Shown in pieces: positions 1-6,999 of a stretch of 8,359 bases of DNA (the stretch's first letter is position 1; the number at the start of each line of letters is the position of its first letter). This DNA comes from Caldifarciminota bacterium UBA3073. Lineage in GTDB: Bacteria > Hydrothermota > UBA3073. The notes under the pieces were generated by a model that searched no databases, had not been told where the DNA came from, and worked only from the letters and a program-made list of their open reading frames with translations. Location: the NCBI GenBank assembly GCA_002366725.1, contig DFBT01000019.1, positions 2,772 to 11,130 of the forward strand, in the 5' to 3' direction. The position numbers and the translations under genes are program-made.

Positions 1-681
1 ATCCCGCTTCCCGGATGGCCCGTTCAATTGAGAATGAGACATGAGGACGGACTGGCGGCATCTCCTCCTTTAATTGCAGATGTAGATGGCGATGGAGATA
101 TTGAGGTGCTCGTGGGTGGAAGTGATGGGGCAGTTTACTCGTTAGAGGCGGATGGTTCATTCACACCGGGTTTTCCAATTCAGACACACCACAATATAAA
201 AAGGTCTCCCGTGATAGACGATATAGATTGTGACGGAAAAAATGAACTGCTTGCATCAAACATACAGGGTACCTATCTATTTATATGGGAAGTTGAAAAA
301 GGCGATATTGAGTGGGGTTCTGCAAGACATGACAGATGGAATACTGGACTTTATGGATTTGTATTACCCGGCGAAGAACCGGGAATATCCACATATGAGC
401 CCAGTACAGACTTTCTCTATAGAAGTTATCCAAATCCTGCAAGGGGAGTTGTAAATATAAGATATCAAATATCCGGGCGAAAACATGTCAGGGTTAAAAT
501 ATACAACATAGCAGGAAGGCTTGTAAGAACACTCCTTGATGAGTACAGAGGGGAAGGGATTTTCGCGGTGAAATGGAATGGTTTGGGAAGAGACGGCGAC
601 GGGATCGCAAGTGGGGTGTATTTTATCAGCCTCGACACGGGGAGCAAGTGTTATATTGACAAACTTGTGTATATCAAATGA
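1..681 (+). CDS. FG-GAP/VCBS repeat exported protein with C-terminal FlgD-like/type-A sorting-type domain, 3' part only
   Basis: The frame is open from base 1, so the gene begins upstream; 226 codons and a TGA stop are visible. Codons 1-115 hold the end of a beta-propeller-like repeat region. Two calcium-binding-type motifs, DVDGDGDIE (about codons 27-35) and DIDCDGKNE (about 74-82), lie in blades that also carry the recurring phrases PGWPVQ and PGFPIQ. A WxxxRHDRWNTGLYGF-like segment closes the propeller. After a Gly/Pro/Glu-rich spacer, about codons 139-226 form a small beta-sandwich tail: YPNPARG, then VKIYNIAGRLVRTL, then GIASGVYFISL and a final KLVYIK. This is the pattern of FlgD Ig-like or type-A C-terminal domains, which in FCB bacteria often end proteins secreted by the type IX system. 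Family knowledge suggests an extracellular or surface protein; its ligand or enzymatic role cannot be told because the N-terminal part is missing. A TTG at 28 is an internal codon, not a start. Confidence 0.85.
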   Translation: MPLPGWPVQLRMRHEDGLAASPPLIADVDGDGDIEVLVGGSDGAVYSLEADGSFTPGFPIQTHHNIKRSPVIDDIDCDGKNELLASNIQGTYLFIWEVEKGDIEWGSARHDRWNTGLYGFVLPGEEPGISTYEPSTDFLYRSYPNPARGVVNIRYQISGRKHVRVKIYNIAGRLVRTLLDEYRGEGIFAVKWNGLGRDGDGIASGVYFISLDTGSKCYIDKLVYIK

Positions 682-728
682 TGCGGAATCGAAGTTTTTA
701 TTGTATATTTATTAAGGGATAGGTTTTA

Positions 729-1922
729 TTGAACACAGGGGCGGTTTATAAGGTGAGATTCAATATAGTGCATATGGGAACGGGCATTATGTCGATCCCT
801 CCGGGAGGGATTGGCGCCGCAGAGAACGCAATATACGAACTATCGAAGGAACTCGTTCAGCACGGATACGGCGTAGACATAATTGATATGAAATCGAATG
901 TGAGCAGAGGAGAAACCGGCATCGTCTTCCACGAAGTGAGGGTTCCATCCCTGTGTGATGCTCATCCGTTATTACAGGTGCTATCATTTGCCTGGCGGAC
1001 AATACCCGAGTTATACGGGTTGAAAAAAGAGAAACCCGTAGACATAATCCACACACACTCACAGTTTACGGGTGTGTCTGCGTTGCTTGCAAAGCGTCTC
1101 TTCCGGTGGAAAGTTCCAGTTATATACACAATTCACAGTGCGGAACGCATACTGAACCCCAATCTCTCAAATGTCTTTAAACATGTTGCCGAGTGTTTGG
1201 TCCTCCGGATGTCAGACCATATAATCACACCGACCGAGAGTATAAGAAGAAGACTCATTTCCCACTTTGGTTTATCTTCGTCCCGGATTACCTCTATACC
1301 ACACGGCATAGAGCTGAACAAAATCTCTCCCGTTCATCCATTACCGGAGATGGAGAATCCCGTTATACTCTATCCGGCGAGGATAGGCAGGGGGAAAAAC
1401 CAGATGACGCTGTTGAAGGCAATGGTGTTCATCCTCAAGCTTGTGCCGGGTGTGAGGTGTGTGATTGCCGGACCCGTGGTGGACGGTAGATATTTCAGTT
1501 ACCTGAAGAAATTCGTCAAAGAGAACAATCTCACATCGAGGGTGGAGTTTACAGGTGCTCTGCCGAGATGGAAGATATATGAGTTGTACGAGAAGGCAAG
1601 TGCTGTTGTTTTCCCGACACTTTACGAGACGCAGGGAATGGTGCTTATCGAGGCGATGGCATTTGGAGTCCCCATTGTTGCTTCAGACATTGGGCCGATC
1701 AGGGATATTGTGGGTTTAGAGGAGGGTAGTGCAATACTCGTCAACCCGAACGACCCCGAGGAACTTGGAAACGCGATCATTCGTGTGATAAGAAATGGAA
1801 AATTGAGAGAGGAGATGTCGTACAAAGGTAGAGAATTGGTCCGCAGGTATTTTGCCTGGGATAGAATTGCCAGAAGAATCGCCGGTACCTACCAGGTACT
1901 TATTAAAAGAAACCTTCTCTAA
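729..1922 (+). CDS. Glycosyltransferase family 4 (GT-B fold)
   Basis: The protein is 397 aa from the TTG at 729, a usual length for GT4 enzymes, which transfer a sugar from an activated nucleotide donor in the cytoplasm. Visible features: an N-terminal acceptor-side Rossmann half with a glycine-rich loop PPGGIGAAENA (residues 25-34), HTHSQF (108-113), YTIHSAE (133-139) and the linker-side TPTESIRRRL and IPHGIE (190-195). The donor-side half begins at ILYPARIGRGKNQ (R218, K223), continues with IAGP and FTGALPR, and carries the E-x7-E nucleotide-sugar motif E300...E308 (ETQGMVLIE) followed by AFGVPIVASD. The start is uncertain. TTG at 729 has AGG five bases upstream; GTG at 753 gives MRFNIVHMG, a more typical GT4 beginning, with AGGGG at 737-741. 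No membrane span is evident. The gene begins 47 bases after the repeat-protein gene and is followed by two membrane glycosyltransferase genes, suggesting a surface-glycan role. Donor and acceptor sugars cannot be predicted. Confidence 0.93.
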   Translation: MNTGAVYKVRFNIVHMGTGIMSIPPGGIGAAENAIYELSKELVQHGYGVDIIDMKSNVSRGETGIVFHEVRVPSLCDAHPLLQVLSFAWRTIPELYGLKKEKPVDIIHTHSQFTGVSALLAKRLFRWKVPVIYTIHSAERILNPNLSNVFKHVAECLVLRMSDHIITPTESIRRRLISHFGLSSSRITSIPHGIELNKISPVHPLPEMENPVILYPARIGRGKNQMTLLKAMVFILKLVPGVRCVIAGPVVDGRYFSYLKKFVKENNLTSRVEFTGALPRWKIYELYEKASAVVFPTLYETQGMVLIEAMAFGVPIVASDIGPIRDIVGLEEGSAILVNPNDPEELGNAIIRVIRNGKLREEMSYKGRELVRRYFAWDRIARRIAGTYQVLIKRNLL

Positions 1923-1986
1923 TTCCCCCAGAACGATATATGGCATTGGGTATATTAAGTTGTGTTATAAAATTTACGGGGCTTTC

Positions 1987-3450
1987 ATGATTGAAGATCG
2001 AGACAACATATCCAAGATTCTCATATTGTTCTGTGTCATAAGCGGCGGTATTCTCGTTTCCATCGTCTTTACTCAAAATGTTTTCACCGATGAGTTGAGC
2101 TATTATCTGCCCGCAGCAAGGGAAATAGCGAAAGGAAGGCAATTGTACGGGGATTTTTTCTTTCCACAGATGCCCCTCTCTGCAATTGCTTTTCTACCTT
2201 TTTCGGGTGGTGGATGGGTGAACCTCTTCCTCGCCAGAATAGTGTCTTACCTTCTTGCAGTTGTTTCGGGTGTTATTCTTCTTTTGTACACCTTTCATCT
2301 CAATAAATCTAAGGGAGAGACCGTCTATACTGGCATCCTTTGGGCCGGCAATGCTGTGCTTTTCTACGGCTCCGTACAGGCAACACAGAGGGCTTGGGTG
2401 AATTTGCTGAATGTGCTGTTCCTCATCTCGTTTTTCCTTTCTCTAAAGAGACGAAAGACCATATACTCCCTCCTTTCAGGTGTTTGTATAGGCCTTTCTA
2501 TGAGTTTTCGCTCTGTATTCTTTATATTGTTTATTATCGCAATCATTTTTCTGCTGTCTAAGAGAGAGTGGAAGATGATACCTTACATAGTTACGGGTTT
2601 TATTCTCGGTGCCCTTCCATCATTATATTATTTTCTTAAATACCCGGATGAGTTTCTTTTCTGTAATTTGTTATATCATCTCAAAAGATCCGTCCCTTCT
2701 TTTTATTGGTTCATAACCCATAGATTTCTAATACTTTTAAAGGTTATCATCTTCCCGTCAAATATTGTGCTTTTTGTTCTGCTCGCAGTAGCTTTCAATT
2801 TGAAAAAAGTGAGAGGCGAGGAATTTATGTCTCTAATTTGTGCTGCAGTGCTTTTTATATTTTACTATTTCCTGCTTACTCCCACACATTTTGGCTATAT
2901 GACAGAGATCTATCCATTTATTTTGTTTTTTCTCTTACCTCATCTTGGTTCTCTAAAGGGAAAGGTATGGAGCAAATGGCTTCTTATCATCTACATATCA
3001 TCTTACATACCGTGCTCTCTCATGTATTCCTTTACTGTCAGGGATTGGCAGAAGGGATATACGATTTCAAATGCGAGAAAAATTACTGAAATTATCGAGG
3101 AAGTTACCGATGAGAACGACGAAGTGGTTTCCTGTGGAATCCAGTTTGGTTTTCTGGCAAGGAGGCAGACCATTCCCGAGCTTGCAATACCCACATATGA
3201 TATAGCCGCAAGACTGGATGAGAATATAAGGGAAAGATATCATCTCACCGCCTACGAGGACATCCCGATGCTCTTACAACGCAACAAGCCCCGCCTAATA
3301 GTAGATGTCATTGATGAGAAGGATACGGAATTTTTCAGATTGGATGAGATGGGTTACAAAAAGATAACGGAGTACAATGGGGTCTCCATATTTCTGCTGA
3401 GTGACTCAAAACACCAAACATTAGGAGAGACAGAGAGAAAAGGTTTATGA
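1987..3450 (+). CDS. Polytopic membrane glycosyltransferase, GT-C fold, GT39/ArnT-like
   Basis: From ATG 1987 the protein is 487 aa. The frame is open back to 1852, but that earlier start would overlap the GT4 gene by 71 bases; ATG 1987 has GGGG at 1978-1981 and is directly followed by the first membrane span. Roughly nine to eleven hydrophobic segments fill residues 8 to about 345. The first extracytoplasmic loop carries the acidic pair D35-E36 in FTDELSYYLPAAREI, followed by a QLYGDFFFPQMP stretch. A D/E motif in this loop is the hallmark of GT-C enzymes that use polyprenyl-phosphate-linked sugars (PMT, ArnT and relatives). A hydrophilic C-terminal domain of about 140 residues follows, probably periplasmic. 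The likely role is transfer of a sugar from a lipid carrier to a protein, lipid or glycan outside the inner membrane; the substrate is unknown. The stop overlaps the next start as ATGA at 3447-3450, which implies translational coupling. Confidence 0.85.
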   Translation: MIEDRDNISKILILFCVISGGILVSIVFTQNVFTDELSYYLPAAREIAKGRQLYGDFFFPQMPLSAIAFLPFSGGGWVNLFLARIVSYLLAVVSGVILLLYTFHLNKSKGETVYTGILWAGNAVLFYGSVQATQRAWVNLLNVLFLISFFLSLKRRKTIYSLLSGVCIGLSMSFRSVFFILFIIAIIFLLSKREWKMIPYIVTGFILGALPSLYYFLKYPDEFLFCNLLYHLKRSVPSFYWFITHRFLILLKVIIFPSNIVLFVLLAVAFNLKKVRGEEFMSLICAAVLFIFYYFLLTPTHFGYMTEIYPFILFFLLPHLGSLKGKVWSKWLLIIYISSYIPCSLMYSFTVRDWQKGYTISNARKITEIIEEVTDENDEVVSCGIQFGFLARRQTIPELAIPTYDIAARLDENIRERYHLTAYEDIPMLLQRNKPRLIVDVIDEKDTEFFRLDEMGYKKITEYNGVSIFLLSDSKHQTLGETERKGL

Positions 3451-4384
3451 AAAAATTCTTAACTGTGATAAATAGGATTAAAGAGAATAAATGGTTAATA
3501 ATAATTGTATTCTTCATGATACTGGTTTATAGACTGGGTAACCTCGCCTTCTGGGGTGACGAGATAGCCACAATAGATATAGCATCAAAACCATTCCTCT
3601 GGATTTTTCTCTTAAATTACTGTATCCACTTTACTCATACCCCATTGGTGAAACGGTCTTCCCATGGGAATTCTTTATTACACTACCATCCGTAATGATA
3701 TTCTATTTTCTATTCTTCAAAGGGATGCTGAGGTATCCCAAATACACCGTTTCACTTTTTATCATTCCACTTGTTCTCGGAGCAACCGCTCTGTCTACCG
3801 TGTTCAGTCATATACTTTTTCCGTTCTCTTCAAGTAGACTTATCTTTCTTGCTCCCGTTGCATATACTATTGTAGCCGTGGGTGTAAAAGAAACAAAACA
3901 TGGCAATATACTTCTCTCTCTATTGATCTGTTGTAATCTATACGGACTCTTTGATTACTACACGGCAAGACATTTTCACAATCAAGCCTATATCGTACCC
4001 TGGCGAGAGATCGTAGAAACGGTTGAAGAACAAGCAACCGGTAACTCAATTGTAATGACACCCGAGTTTCCATTTCAGTTTTATGGAGGTAAAGAGTTGA
4101 ATATAAACCTTAATATAGACAGTCTCGACTACCTTATGGAAGAAACTGAAATAGACGAGATATGGTTTGTTATAAGATACAGGGGTTCGTATGATATTGT
4201 TGAAAAGTACGAAAATAAGATGCAACAGCTTCTTCATGAAGGATACAGGATAGAAGGAGAATTAAATTTTTTGAAACAGGATGCGATCAGTAAGGGATTA
4301 AAAAAGAAGATTATGGGGGTGAGGTCTCCAGAGGCTTATGTTAAGATTGTAAAATTTGTAAGGACTGTCGAGAAGCTAGGGTAA
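3447..4384 (+). pseudogene. GT-C/GT39-like membrane glycosyltransferase with internal deletion and frameshift
   Basis: Two frames together give the two ends of one GT-C protein. The first frame starts at ATG 3447 (overlapping the previous stop, AAGG just upstream) with a membrane span at about residues 16-29 and then FWGDEIATIDIASKP, whose D38-E39 is the GT-C first-loop motif. It ends at TAA 3693-3695. The second frame is open from 3560 and ends at 4384. From about 3614 it reads KLLYPLYSYPIGETVFPWEF, then several membrane spans and a soluble tail containing PWREIVETVEE, a typical C-terminal half of this family. The frames change near 3590-3615. The stretch usually found between (the HPPLYY-type region and several membrane spans) is missing, by my estimate about 150-220 residues. 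The stop and an ATG overlap as TAATG at 3693-3697, so a 229-residue C-terminal fragment could be made by re-initiation, but loss of the core makes activity unlikely. An assembly error joining two variants is the main alternative. Confidence 0.75.
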
Positions 4385-4410
4385 GAGCCTTTCTCTTGGA
4401 CTTTATTAGT

Positions 4411-4440
4411 CACAGATTAACAGGGATTAACGGGGAAGAT
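4411..4440. repeat. Degenerate 10-bp tandem repeat, CACAGATTAA family
   Basis: Three consecutive 10-mers can be read: CACAGATTAA, CAGGGATTAA and CGGGGAAGAT. The first two differ at two positions; the third is more decayed. The same word family (CACAGATT, CAGGATGAA) reappears at 8265-8272 and 8333-8359, upstream of nusA, so this looks like a decayed copy of a dispersed intergenic repeat. Words of this type are, to my knowledge, common between genes in many bacterial and archaeal genomes. Function unknown. Confidence 0.6.
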
Positions 4441-4463
4441 CGACTGAATAAGTATCTTTGCCC

Positions 4464-4504
4464 AAAAAAACGGAAAGTTAACCCGATAGAAAATTGGTCT
4501 CGGG
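4464..4504 (-). terminator. Weak candidate terminator of the nusA-infB-rbfA operon
   Basis: Read on the - strand 35 bases after the rbfA stop, CCCGA pairs with TCGGG around a 13-base loop (4482-4504). Eleven bases further on comes a run of seven T (4464-4470 on the + strand as A). The stem is short and the T-run is not adjacent to it, so this is a poor intrinsic terminator. It is listed because it is the only hairpin-plus-T combination I saw downstream of the operon. Confidence 0.25.
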
Positions 4505-4538
4505 CATCAGTTATTAGAGATTGGTATTAGAGGTGAAT

Positions 4539-4847
4539 CTATGCGGATATGGGATAAACTCCCTTATCAATTCTGAATTCTATGTCCGGCATAAATCTCA
4601 GGGAGATGCCCCTTGCAATTTCTGACTTTATGGAGAGTCTCGCCTCTTTAAGTGCCGCAAATCCCCTCTCTTCGTCGGATAAAAACCTCACATAGCAGAA
4701 TATCTTACTCCTATCCTTTTTTATCTCAACTCTTGTCACGGTGATAAAGCCGATATCGGGGTCCCCTCTTTCCGAAAGAATCCTGGCGATCTCTTCCCTG
4801 AAAAGGGTCTCGATTCTTCTATTTCTCCTGTCAGTTTGTTCCCGCAT
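4539..4847 (-). CDS. rbfA: 30S ribosome-binding factor RbfA
   Basis: RbfA is a small single-domain KH-fold protein that binds the 30S subunit near the 5' end of 16S rRNA and helps its late maturation, notably during cold adaptation. The 102-aa product shows the family pattern in order: an N-terminal helix RRNRRIETLFREEIARIL, DPDIGFITVTRVEIKKD (residues about 29-45), the strand KIFCYVRFLSDEE, a helix ALKEARLSIKSEIA and the C-terminal LRFMPDIEFRIDKG. It is slightly shorter than many homologues (about 110-135 aa), lacking the extended tail. ATG 4847 lies 9 bases after the infB stop, so the two are probably cotranscribed. The nearest Shine-Dalgarno-like string, GAGGG, lies about 17 bases upstream inside infB, so initiation may depend on coupling. 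It is the last gene of the operon; truB, its frequent neighbour, does not follow. Confidence 0.94.
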   Translation of the reverse strand: MREQTDRRNRRIETLFREEIARILSERGDPDIGFITVTRVEIKKDRSKIFCYVRFLSDEERGFAALKEARLSIKSEIARGISLRFMPDIEFRIDKGVYPISA

Positions 4848-4856
4848 TTACTGTGT

Positions 4857-6956
4857 TTAGATTTCCCTCTTCTTCTCTATCACCTCGTACACCTGAACGA
4901 CATCACCAGCCAGGAAATCTTCTATATTCTCAAAGCCTATCCCACACTCGAATCCCGCTAAAGCCTCATTGACTGCGTTCTTGACTCTCCTTAAAGATAT
5001 TATCTTACCCTCTCCCATCACGCTTGAATTCCTGACAATTTTGACGGGTGCATTCTTTACGACCTTCCCCTCCTTTACATAGCATCCCGCAATTTTGCCG
5101 ATTTTTGGTATGGTAAATACCTGTCTTATGTCAGCCTCTCCGATCAATCTTTCCTCGTATTCGGGTTCAAGGAGACCCACGAGTGCAAGTTTAATGTCTT
5201 CAAGTGCCCTGTATATCACATCGTACAGTCTTATTTCCACACCTTCATGCTTTGCAATTGTCCCAACATTGCTCGGAGCGCCAATGTGGTAGCCGACTAT
5301 TATAGCCCCAGAAACAGACGCAAGCAGAACATCGGATTCGGTAATCTCTCCCACACCGCTGTGAACCACGGTAATTTTGGTCTCATCTGTTGAGAGTTCC
5401 CTGAGGGAATCGGACAGGGCTTCGACGGAACCACCCGCATCTCCCTTTATTATAATTTTCAGTTCCTTTGCCTCCCCCTTCTGTATTTTGTCCTGTATGG
5501 ATTGAAGTGTCCGCACAACAGGTGGATGGGCAGCCATCTCCCTTTTAGCAAGTTGTCTTTTACGGGCGATCTCTCTCGCCGTTCTGTCATCCCCCATCAC
5601 CACGAATTTATCACCAACACTGGGAATATGTTCGAATCCCAGCACCATGACGGGTGCCGAGGGAAGTGCCTCTTCAACGACTTTATTAAATTCATCGTAC
5701 ATGGCGCGCACCTTACCGTGTGTTGTACCCGCGACAAAACTGTCTCCTTTCTTTAATAGTCCCCCGGTGATAAGAACAGTTGCGACGGTCCCCTTGTATC
5801 TGTCCAGGCGTGCCTCTATTATATAACCCTTCGCCCTGCCTTTGCATGGTGCATGTAGTTCTTTCATTTCAGTAATGAGCAACAGGGAATCGAGCAGTTC
5901 ATCGACACCCTCTCCCGTCTTTGCCGAGACCATAACCGCTGGCACATCACCACCCATTTCCTCCAGCAGAAGATTGTGTTGTGCGAGTTGCTGTTTTACC
6001 CTGTCGGGGCGAGCAGTCTCAAGGTCTATTTTGTTTATTGCCACCATAATGGGGACATTTGCGTCACGGGCATGGTCTATCGCCTCCGCTGTCTGAGGCA
6101 TAACCCCGTCGTCTGCGGCAATGACGATTAGAATTACATCGGTTACCTGTGCTCCCCTGGCCCTCATGGCGGTAAACGCTTCATGCCCAGGCGTGTCCAG
6201 AAATGTGATCTTTTTGCCCGTGTGTGTGATTACCGATGCACCTATATGTTGTGTTATCCCACCCTTCTCGCCCGCCACGACATTTGTCTTTCTCATGTAA
6301 TCCAAAAGTGTGGTCTTACCGTGATCCACATGTCCCATAACCGTTACAACGGGTGCCCTTTCTATCTCTTCTTCTTTCTCTTCAGTGACTTCTTCATAGT
6401 ATGATATGAGTTCGGTATCGTAGTTGTACTCGGATGCTATCATACTTGCCGTCTCGTAATCTAAACGCTGATTTATAGTTACCATAAGACCAAGTTCGAG
6501 GCATTTACCAATGAGTGTAAGCGGGGATACAGATAGGAGCTTTGCAAGTTCCTCAACACTTACGAGTTCTGGCAGTTGAATTTTTTTCGCCTCTTTCTCG
6601 GGTTTGGTCTCGGCTCTTTCGAGCTTTACCCTCTTTCTGGTCTTTTGCTCACCCGCCTTTATCTTTGTGAGTGTTTCTTTGACCTTAGTAGCAGCCCTTT
6701 TTTTTTCTTCTGCTCTCTTTAATCGCTTCTCTATTTTTCTTTTCTTGACCCTGCGAAGTTTTTCTTTCTCCCTGTCTTTCTTCTTTATATTTCGCTTATC
6801 CTCGTCCATCTTTCCCTTCACCTTATCCAACATTTCTGAAGTAACCACACTCATGTAACCTCGTACCTTGAAACCAAGCTGTCTCATAAGGTGTATAAGT
6901 GCTTCACTTGAAAGGTTCAATTCCTTTGCAACTTCATGTACTCGATGTTCATTCAT
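4857..6956 (-). CDS. infB: Translation initiation factor IF-2
   Basis: IF2 is the GTPase that places formyl-Met-tRNA on the 30S subunit and promotes 50S joining. The 699-aa protein has an N-terminal IF2N domain (residues 1-47, RVHEVAKELNLSSEAL), a strongly charged Lys/Arg/Glu linker (about 50-125, probably helical), a second IF2N domain (about 128-180), and the G domain with all motifs: G1 GHVDHGKTT (208-216), switch I GGITQHIGA (232-240), G3 DTPGH (254-258), G4 NKID (308-311) and G5 SAK (344-346). Then come beta-barrel domain II (about 372-460), domain III (about 480-590) and the initiator-tRNA-binding C-terminal barrel (about 600-695, ECGIGFENIEDFLAGD). ATG 6956 fits the canonical IF2N beginning. 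It starts 43 bases after nusA and no AGG- or GAG-type Shine-Dalgarno is visible in that gap. All catalytic motifs, including the switch histidine H258, are intact. Confidence 0.99.
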   Translation of the reverse strand: MNEHRVHEVAKELNLSSEALIHLMRQLGFKVRGYMSVVTSEMLDKVKGKMDEDKRNIKKKDREKEKLRRVKKRKIEKRLKRAEEKKRAATKVKETLTKIKAGEQKTRKRVKLERAETKPEKEAKKIQLPELVSVEELAKLLSVSPLTLIGKCLELGLMVTINQRLDYETASMIASEYNYDTELISYYEEVTEEKEEEIERAPVVTVMGHVDHGKTTLLDYMRKTNVVAGEKGGITQHIGASVITHTGKKITFLDTPGHEAFTAMRARGAQVTDVILIVIAADDGVMPQTAEAIDHARDANVPIMVAINKIDLETARPDRVKQQLAQHNLLLEEMGGDVPAVMVSAKTGEGVDELLDSLLLITEMKELHAPCKGRAKGYIIEARLDRYKGTVATVLITGGLLKKGDSFVAGTTHGKVRAMYDEFNKVVEEALPSAPVMVLGFEHIPSVGDKFVVMGDDRTAREIARKRQLAKREMAAHPPVVRTLQSIQDKIQKGEAKELKIIIKGDAGGSVEALSDSLRELSTDETKITVVHSGVGEITESDVLLASVSGAIIVGYHIGAPSNVGTIAKHEGVEIRLYDVIYRALEDIKLALVGLLEPEYEERLIGEADIRQVFTIPKIGKIAGCYVKEGKVVKNAPVKIVRNSSVMGEGKIISLRRVKNAVNEALAGFECGIGFENIEDFLAGDVVQVYEVIEKKREI

Positions 6957-6999
6957 AGAAGTAAAAAAGTTAATGTGTGATGTAGTGAAATAAAAGAGT

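Larger units (their letters stand above)
4385..4538. other. Noncoding gap between convergent genes
   Basis: This 154-bp stretch separates the + strand glycosyltransferase remnant from the - strand rbfA gene. No plausible gene is seen. It holds a short AAGAG/CTCTT hairpin at the glycosyltransferase stop (4383-4397), too weak to call a terminator, a degenerate 10-bp tandem repeat (4411-4440), a candidate terminator for the - strand operon (4464-4504), and an 8-bp direct repeat TATTAGAG at 4512-4519 and 4525-4532. Confidence 0.8.

Noticed and set aside
1852..1986. N-terminal extension of the GT39-like gene
   Set aside because: The frame is open by chance through the GT4 end and the gap. ATG 1987 begins just before the first membrane span and avoids a 71-base overlap.
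4383..4397. AAGAG/CTCTT hairpin at the end of the glycosyltransferase remnant as an intrinsic terminator
   Set aside because: The stem is five mostly weak pairs and the following bases (GGACTTTATT) are not a proper T-run.
6604..6858. Hydrophobic 84-codon + strand frame opposite infB that resembles a membrane protein
   Set aside because: It is the antisense of the Lys/Glu-rich IF2 linker; AAA/GAA codons read backwards give Phe/Leu/Ser, so the hydrophobicity is an artefact.
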